33,773 nt of DNA, taken from contig DATHGB010000008.1 in NCBI GenBank assembly GCA_035317825.1, forward strand, positions 1 to 33,773. The letters are read 5' to 3'. Position 1 is the first letter of the stretch; the number at the start of each line of letters is the position of its first letter. Origin of the DNA: Candidatus Saccharimonadales bacterium. GTDB lineage: Bacteria; Patescibacteriota; Saccharimonadia; Saccharimonadales; Saccharimonadaceae. The position numbers and the translations under genes are program-made. Below the pieces are notes generated by a model. That model was not told the DNA's origin. It saw only the letters and a list, made by a program, of their open reading frames with translations, and made no database searches. Shown here piece after piece: positions 29,121-33,773 of this stretch.

Positions 29121-29126
29121 AAGAAC

Positions 29127-31160
29127 ATGAATCTTGTATCTTCCTTGGAAAAGGTAAAAGGTGTAGGAGCCAAAACTGCCGAGCAGTTTGCTTTGGCTGG
29201 ACTTCATACCGTTGACGATCTTTTGAATTTCTTGCCGCGTACGCACGAGGATTTTTCGCAGATTGTTAAAATTGCCGATATCCATCCGGGCAAGATGACG
29301 ATCAAGGCACGCTGCGAAAAAATTAGTACGCGTCCCGTTAGGCGAGGCCTGCGAATTACAACGGCAACACTCGTTGATGATAGCGGTAAGCTGCAGGCAG
29401 TTTGGTTTAACCAGCCATACCGGACGACACAACTAGCATCAAGCGACGACGAATTCTTTTTTTCGGGTGAGTTTGAATTTAACTACAATAAATACCAGTT
29501 GACGAATCCTGGTGCTGAAAAAGTCAGTGACATGCCAGTTCAGACAGACCGTCTTTTGCCTGTCTATAGGGCGATCAAGGGTCTAAAAACACAGCTAGTA
29601 CGCAAGATTCTAGCTGAACTCCGGCCCTTAATCACCATGCTGCCCGAAACACTTCCAGAGAGAATTATTAAAGAAGAGAACCTTTTGTCGCGATCAGATG
29701 CGCTTTTGGGGATGCACTTTCCTAAAACGCCCGATGATATAACCAGAGCTCGCGAACGTCTCGCCTTTGAAGAGTTATTCCAACTTCTTTTGGCAAGCCA
29801 ATTCAATCGCCAAGACAATGCCAAATTGACAGGGTGGCATATTCCATTTAGCCAAAAAGTTGTGGCGGATTTTGTTTCAGAGCTTCCATTTGCATTAACG
29901 GGCGCTCAGCGTCTTGCTGCATGGGAAATTATCCAAGATTTTGAACGGAAAACACCAATGAACCGCTTACTTCAAGGTGATGTGGGATCGGGTAAGACCG
30001 TTGTCGCTGGCCTAGCCGCCCGTCAAGCCGCTCACGAGGGTTTCCAGACGGCACTAATGGCGCCAACCGAAATACTAGCATCACAACACGCCGAAACGCT
30101 GCGGAAGCTGTTGACGCCGTTTGGAGTTACTGTCGGACTATTGACCGGAAGCGTCAAGGGCGTTGCGCGAAAAACGCTATATGAACATATTAAAAACGGT
30201 GAGGTGCAGCTGGCCGTAGGAACGCATGCCCTTATTCAGGAAACGGTTGAATTTCATAAATTAGGATTTGTCGTTATAGACGAGCAACATCGTTTTGGCG
30301 TTGCCCAGCGCCAAGCGCTTCTCAAAAAAGGTGGCCATATGCCTCATATGCTGGCTATGACGGCAACGCCTATTCCCCGAAGCCTTGCGCTAACTGTTTA
30401 CGGAGAACTTGATGTCAGTATCTTGAACGAGCTACCAAAAGGACGTAAACCAATTGCTACGAAAATTTGGTCGCCTAACAGCCGGGCACAGTTATATGAA
30501 AAAATTGATGTCGAAATTAAATCTGGCCGTCAGGCGTATGTTATCTGTAGTTTGATCGACGAGAATCCTGATAATGAAGTGAAGAGTGTTACGGCAGAAT
30601 ACAAAAAGCTTCAGAACTCAATTTTTAAGCACCGTCGAATCGGACTGCTGCACGGTAAACTAAAATCCGAAGAAAAAGACGCCGTTATGAGTAAGTTTGC
30701 CAAGGGCGAGCTGGATATTTTGGTGAGTACGACAGTGGTTGAAGTTGGCGTGGATGTTCCCAATGCTACGGTCATGCTGGTTGAAGACGCCGATCGGTTC
30801 GGGCTTAGCCAATTACACCAGCTACGCGGTCGCGTGGGACGTTCACATCATCAAAGTTACTGCTACCTTGTAACGAGCGACAGCAGCAAACCAACCCAGC
30901 GCCTGCGTGAAGTTGAAAAATCTAACGACGGGTTTTACTTAGCCGAAGTTGACCTGCGGCTACGTGGTCCAGGTGAAATTTATGGCCGCGCACAACACGG
31001 TGCTCTTAATTTACAAATCGCAACTTTATCTGATACGAAACTCATTGCACGTGCCAGCAGGCAGGCCAAGAAGTTCGTGGAGGGCGCAGACGATCTGTTA
31101 CAATATAAACAATTGGCAGCGCAAGTGAAGTATTATCAGCGTTTGACCACATTAAACTAA
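29127..31160 (+). CDS. recG: ATP-dependent DNA helicase RecG
   Basis: Remodels stalled forks and branched DNA. 677 residues: wedge domain with OB fold (about 1-200, beginning KVKGVGAKTAEQFALAGL), then helicase motifs LQGDVGSGKT (about 282-291, Walker A), APTEILASQH, DEQHRFGVAQR (motif II, DEQH), AMTATPIPRSLALTVYGELD (motif III), VSTTVVEVGVDVPNATVM and QLRGRVGRS (motif VI), ending in the RecG C-terminal helix. All core motifs are intact. It is upstream of the phospholipase-like and rsmD genes in a tight array. Confidence 0.98.
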   Translation: MNLVSSLEKVKGVGAKTAEQFALAGLHTVDDLLNFLPRTHEDFSQIVKIADIHPGKMTIKARCEKISTRPVRRGLRITTATLVDDSGKLQAVWFNQPYRTTQLASSDDEFFFSGEFEFNYNKYQLTNPGAEKVSDMPVQTDRLLPVYRAIKGLKTQLVRKILAELRPLITMLPETLPERIIKEENLLSRSDALLGMHFPKTPDDITRARERLAFEELFQLLLASQFNRQDNAKLTGWHIPFSQKVVADFVSELPFALTGAQRLAAWEIIQDFERKTPMNRLLQGDVGSGKTVVAGLAARQAAHEGFQTALMAPTEILASQHAETLRKLLTPFGVTVGLLTGSVKGVARKTLYEHIKNGEVQLAVGTHALIQETVEFHKLGFVVIDEQHRFGVAQRQALLKKGGHMPHMLAMTATPIPRSLALTVYGELDVSILNELPKGRKPIATKIWSPNSRAQLYEKIDVEIKSGRQAYVICSLIDENPDNEVKSVTAEYKKLQNSIFKHRRIGLLHGKLKSEEKDAVMSKFAKGELDILVSTTVVEVGVDVPNATVMLVEDADRFGLSQLHQLRGRVGRSHHQSYCYLVTSDSSKPTQRLREVEKSNDGFYLAEVDLRLRGPGEIYGRAQHGALNLQIATLSDTKLIARASRQAKKFVEGADDLLQYKQLAAQVKYYQRLTTLN

Positions 31161-31164
31161 AAAT

Positions 31165-31974
31165 ATGTATTCTGGGACAACTTTTCGAACAAAATCGGGC
31201 CGCATGATGGGTGTGCACCAAAAAATTGACCGTGTCTCTCGCCGTCAGATTACAAAGTTCCTCCCAAAAAAGAACGAGTTTCCTCTGGTACACGACATTT
31301 TGCATTTCGAAGGAGCAAATGGCCCAGATGGCATTAAACGCAAAAGTCCAGGCCGTGACGAACCATGGCACTATATTGATCCAACCAATCCTGATGACAC
31401 GGCAATCGTAGGGATGATTAACGACCATATCATTAACTTGGCCGAAGCTCTAAAGTCGCATAATCATGAACGGGCCGCATTTGAAGCGGCGTGGATGGCG
31501 CATGCAATTGTTGATGGCCTGACGCCGGCACACCACTATCCACTGAGTGATAAAATCGAAGAATTATGGGGCAAATCCCACACGGAGCGTCTTACTATCC
31601 GGGATAAAAACCTTATCCGTGGCAAAAATAGACGCGATACTATTTCAAAAAACTGGCAATATTGGGGAAGTGGCGGTGTCTTCACGGCACACTTCATGTT
31701 TGAATTCGGCGTCGCGTCAACAATCGCGCCATTGAAGTTTGAAGAAGATTGTATTCATAACGATGATATCGTACAGCTAAACGAGCGCGGGTTCGAAACG
31801 CTTTTTCTTGAAGCCGTTCATAAAATCGATGATTTGAAAATGTACGATGAATTTGGCTATAAGGGATGGACCAGACAGCTTGCAAATCGCACCCGCCGAG
31901 TTTTAGTACCAGAAATGATCAGGCTGGTTGTGCTTGGCTGGTATCAGGCAGCCCTTTTGGCGGATAAAAAATAG
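31165..31974 (+). CDS. Uncharacterised His-rich protein, zinc-dependent phospholipase C / P1 nuclease-like
   Basis: 269 residues, no signal peptide, mostly helical. Histidines are clustered: LVHDILHFEG (H43, H47), PWHYID (H69), MINDHI (H88), and MAHAIVDGLTPAHHYPLSD with H113, D117, P121, H123. The last spacing (H-x3-D-x3-P-x-H) equals the skeleton of the zinc-dependent phospholipase C signature, which supports a trinuclear-zinc helical fold related to PLC and P1 nuclease; the rest is not recognised. Lack of an export signal is odd for that family. It lies 4 bases after recG and abuts rsmD, so it probably belongs to the recG unit, though a TAAACT stands six bases before the ATG. Confidence 0.7.
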   Translation: MYSGTTFRTKSGRMMGVHQKIDRVSRRQITKFLPKKNEFPLVHDILHFEGANGPDGIKRKSPGRDEPWHYIDPTNPDDTAIVGMINDHIINLAEALKSHNHERAAFEAAWMAHAIVDGLTPAHHYPLSDKIEELWGKSHTERLTIRDKNLIRGKNRRDTISKNWQYWGSGGVFTAHFMFEFGVASTIAPLKFEEDCIHNDDIVQLNERGFETLFLEAVHKIDDLKMYDEFGYKGWTRQLANRTRRVLVPEMIRLVVLGWYQAALLADKK

Positions 31975-32520
31975 ATGAACATCAGGATTATCAGCGGCAA
32001 GTTTGGTGGCCGCAAGATCGAAGCCCCTGATAATACGCGCACGCATCCTATGGGCGAGCGTATTCGTAACGCAATGTTTAATAGTATCGGTAGTGAAGTC
32101 GTCGGTACGGAAGTCCTGGACGCATTTGCCGGCACGGGCTCGATCGGGCTAGAGGCGTTAAGCCGCGGTGCTAAATCGGCGACGTTTATTGAACGTGATA
32201 CTATTGCTGCTAAAATTTTAGCAAAAAACGTGACAACACTTGCCGCCGAAGACCAAGTGACAATTATTCGCACGAGCGTTTTAAATTGGATTGAAAATAG
32301 CAATCCGGAGCAATTTGATCTGATCTTTGCAGATCCTCCGTATGATGATCCACAGTTTTCCACAGGCTTGCGTTTACTAGGACTATTAAAACCAGGTGGA
32401 CTTATGATATTATCACATCCAGGTGGAAGTGAGGTTCCGACCAAACCAGGAGTTGTTGTGGTGGACAATCGTAGTTATGGGAACGCAAACCTCACTTTCT
32501 ACCGCCGAGATGACGCTTAA
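31975..32520 (+). CDS. rsmD: 16S rRNA (guanine966-N2)-methyltransferase RsmD
   Basis: Methylates G966 of 16S rRNA using SAM. 181 residues, the normal length. MNIRIISGKFGGRKIEAP opens the protein, TRTHPMGERIRNAMFN follows, LDAFAGTGSIGLEALSRGA is the SAM motif I, and FADPPYDDP is the NPPY-type catalytic motif (DPPY). It starts directly after the stop of the preceding gene. Its own stop codon lies in the loop of a terminator. Confidence 0.96.
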   Translation: MNIRIISGKFGGRKIEAPDNTRTHPMGERIRNAMFNSIGSEVVGTEVLDAFAGTGSIGLEALSRGAKSATFIERDTIAAKILAKNVTTLAAEDQVTIIRTSVLNWIENSNPEQFDLIFADPPYDDPQFSTGLRLLGLLKPGGLMILSHPGGSEVPTKPGVVVVDNRSYGNANLTFYRRDDA

Positions 32521-32536
32521 AGCGTCTTTTTTATTT
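32512..32536 (+). terminator. Terminator overlapping the end of rsmD
   Basis: GACGC (32512-32516) pairs with GCGTC (32522-32526); the TAA is in the loop, and six T follow. Confidence 0.85.
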
Positions 32537-32550
32537 AGTCTAATCTTTTA

Positions 32551-32608
32551 TAAAAAAGCAGCCCCCGAAATTTCTTCCGGGGGAGCGATCATAACGTAGG
32601 ACTGTTAT
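32551..32608 (-). ncRNA. Candidate ~57-nt small RNA
   Basis: On the minus strand a consensus promoter (-35 TTGTAT, 17 bases, TATAAT) predicts a start near 32608. Only ~20 bases later an intrinsic terminator begins: CCCCCG (32583-32578) pairs with CGGGGG (32567-32562), followed by six T (32557-32552). A 14-codon frame from an ATG runs through the hairpin but has no Shine-Dalgarno, so an RNA product is more likely. No known family was recognised. Confidence 0.5.
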
Positions 32609-32614
32609 AACGTG

Positions 32615-32643
32615 ATTATAGCAGGAATATGGATTGAATACAA
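32615..32643 (-). promoter_or_regulatory. Promoter of the candidate small RNA
   Basis: Minus strand TTGTAT (32643-32638), 17 bases, TATAAT (32620-32615) preceded by TGC. This is one of the best promoters in the window. Confidence 0.7.
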
Positions 32644-32743
32644 GGAGAGATTGCCGCTTCACTTTGTTTCTTTCACTTCGCGACCCAGCACGCTGTTTGT
32701 TTACGGATAGATAGCGGAGGTTCAAGTTTGGTTTCGAGTGATC

Positions 32744-32780
32744 AAATAAAAAAGACGTCCTACGGATGTCTTTTTTATTT
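32744..32780. terminator. Terminator of tRNA-Leu, usable in both directions
   Basis: AAATAAAAAAGACGTCC (32744-32760) pairs with GGATGTCTTTTTTATTT (32764-32780), with one G-T/A-C mismatch and loop TAC. It follows the CCA end of the tRNA on the minus strand with a T-run. Confidence 0.88.
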
Positions 32781-32865
32781 GGTACGCGAGAGAGGACTTG
32801 AACCTCCACGCCCAAAGGGCACTAGCTCCTAAGGCTAGCGTGTCTACCAATTCCACCACTCGCGC
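32780..32865 (-). tRNA. tRNA-Leu (anticodon UAG), CCA encoded
   Basis: 86 bases on the minus strand with a long variable arm. The 5' acceptor GCGCGAG pairs with CTCGCGT (first pair G-U), followed by discriminator A and an encoded CCA. The D arm has GGTAGAC, the anticodon loop CCTTAGG gives UAG (reads CUN), the variable arm is TGCCCAAAGGGCG, and the T arm carries GGTTCAAGTCC. The class II shape and GGTGGAATTGGTAGACACG mark it as leucine. Confidence 0.95.
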
Positions 32866-32876
32866 TTACTCTGTAG

Positions 32877-32885
32877 ATTATATCA
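32877..32885 (-). promoter_or_regulatory. Extended -10 of tRNA-Leu
   Basis: Minus strand TGATATAAT, with a start about 5 bases before the mature tRNA. Confidence 0.65.
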
Positions 32886-32926
32886 AATAATATCCCATAG
32901 ATAAAGCTGTAAAATTATGACGCTTG

Positions 32927-32935
32927 TGCTATCAT
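32927..32935 (+). promoter_or_regulatory. Extended -10 of the FAD oxidoreductase gene
   Basis: TGCTATCAT; the leader is about 31 nt, with GGGAAAGGG before ATG 32973. Confidence 0.5.
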
Positions 32936-32972
32936 AAAGAAAACAGCCACAAGGGTTAGAGGGAAAGGGTAT

Positions 32973-33773
32973 ATGAGTAAGGTTGCTGCGTATCTGCAAG
33001 AGCATATTCTAGGTGAAGTAACGACAAATTCGGCAATATTAAACGCCATGAGTCATGACGGTAGTGTGCTTGAAATTACCCCTGAAATGGTAATTTACCC
33101 CAGGGTAACAAACGACATTCGTAAAGTTGCTCGTTTTGCGTGGCAGCTTGCTGAAAAGGGCCATGTTCTTCCTGTGACTACCAGGGGAAGTGGCAGCAGT
33201 ACAACGGGTGCGGCGATCGGCCGGGGTATTATTCTCGTCACGCCTGCCCATATGAACCGTATCTTTGAATTTGATGCCAAACAAAAACTTGTACGGCTGC
33301 AACCTGGAACGCCAGCCAGCACCGTTAATGAGGCATTATTACTTCACGGCACAGCTATCCCCGCACTCGTCGGTTTGTCGCAGCATACAACCATCGGCGG
33401 CGTCATTGCAAATGACAGCGTAGGTTTTTTATCGGGTAGTCGGGGTGATATAGGCGCGTGGGTTCATCAGTTGGAAGTAGTACTTGCTAACGGTGATGTT
33501 CTTCAAACGGGACGCATAAGCAAGCGGGAATTAAACAAAAAGAAAGGCCTTCAAACGTTTGAAGGCGAAATCTACCGCAGTCTTGATAACCTCATCGAGG
33601 ACAGCCAAGAAGTGATCAACGGCAAGCTACTGAGCGATATCCGCGACAATGTCGGCTATAGTCCGATCACAAGGGTCAAACGAAAAGATGGATCGTTCGA
33701 CCTAACTCCGCTTATCGTAGGAAGCCAAGGAACGCTTGGAATTATTTCAGAAATGATTATGAAGAACGAATTC
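32973..33773 (+). CDS. FAD-binding oxidoreductase, GlcD/D-lactate dehydrogenase-like (partial, C-terminus beyond the edge)
   Basis: 267 codons from ATG 32973, still open at the right edge. The FAD_binding_4 (PCMH) fold is clear: YPRVTNDIRKVARFAWQLAE, TTRGSGSSTTGAAIG (pyrophosphate-binding loop), LQPGTPASTVNEALL, HTTIGGVIANDSVGFLSGSR and PLIVGSQGTLGIISEM. Such enzymes oxidise 2-hydroxy acids such as lactate or glycolate and pass electrons to quinones or other carriers. The substrate domain is beyond the window, so the specificity is open. Confidence 0.93.
   Translation, partial: MSKVAAYLQEHILGEVTTNSAILNAMSHDGSVLEITPEMVIYPRVTNDIRKVARFAWQLAEKGHVLPVTTRGSGSSTTGAAIGRGIILVTPAHMNRIFEFDAKQKLVRLQPGTPASTVNEALLLHGTAIPALVGLSQHTTIGGVIANDSVGFLSGSRGDIGAWVHQLEVVLANGDVLQTGRISKRELNKKKGLQTFEGEIYRSLDNLIEDSQEVINGKLLSDIRDNVGYSPITRVKRKDGSFDLTPLIVGSQGTLGIISEMIMKNEF

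Noticed and set aside
32540-32815. 91-residue minus-strand ORF
   Set aside because: It begins inside tRNA-Leu and runs through two terminators and a promoter; no ribosome site and no protein-like pattern.
1-33773. CRISPR arrays, insertion sequences, prophage or replication origin
   Set aside because: No regular repeat-spacer series, transposase, integrase or DnaA-box cluster was seen.

Overview
The window looks like a chromosomal stretch of a Patescibacteria (CPR) bacterium, most probably Candidatus Saccharibacteria (TM7). This assignment is inferred from gene content and protein style: a PilB/GspE-type pilus ATPase, a secreted HNH nuclease, a large M1 aminopeptidase, a NAD(P) malic enzyme, a class A PBP, and a ClpC-RadA-PIN/TRAM block in a very compact genome. 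No search was run. TAA and TAG dominate as stops. TGA ends only the PBP, one orphan gene and one doubtful small ORF, and nothing suggests a recoded stop. Neighbouring convergent genes overlap at their stops (2748-2761, 5778-5792, 9028-9031).

Layout: 1-5.8 kb holds a SpoU methyltransferase (cut by the edge), the pilus ATPase, a hydrolase-like protein, malic enzyme, ribosomal protein L19, a small membrane protein and an RNase HII-YraN fusion. 5.8-10.4 kb holds an M1 aminopeptidase, divergent from a secreted nuclease, then an FKBP isomerase, a coiled-coil protein and a 3-methyladenine DNA glycosylase. 10.4-14.6 kb holds a GC-rich orphan unit, nusA with a leader terminator, a membrane redox pair (ferric-reductase-like plus cupredoxin), a 22-residue peptide gene, an orphan lipoprotein and a SIMPL protein. 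14.6-17.4 kb is accessory and stress-related: a long structured leader, a small orphan, GlsB/YeaQ, ChaB and an SDR oxidoreductase, then a three-way-junction element and a GC-rich orphan with a double-palindrome operator. 17.4-23.3 kb is clpC (under CIRCE), a membrane zincin, radA and a PIN/TRAM protein. The rest is housekeeping: PBP1A, tyrS, phosphoglucomutase, recG, a phospholipase C-like protein, rsmD, a candidate small RNA, tRNA-Leu(UAG) and an FAD oxidoreductase cut by the right edge.

The strongest general signal is promoter architecture. At least twelve genes on both strands have a good -10 hexamer ending 6-9 nt before the start codon and no Shine-Dalgarno, which predicts leaderless mRNAs. 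A second class (rplS, nusA, tyrS, pgm, stress genes, clpC P1) has a leader, with a strong Shine-Dalgarno in most. clpC appears to carry both: a CIRCE-controlled leadered promoter and a leaderless one.

Other points of interest are a terminator just after the nusA start site, a candidate 57-nt RNA with a consensus promoter and terminator, a three-way junction laid out like a type III hammerhead but without its catalytic core, and three GC-rich orphan units each ending in a hairpin without a U-tract.
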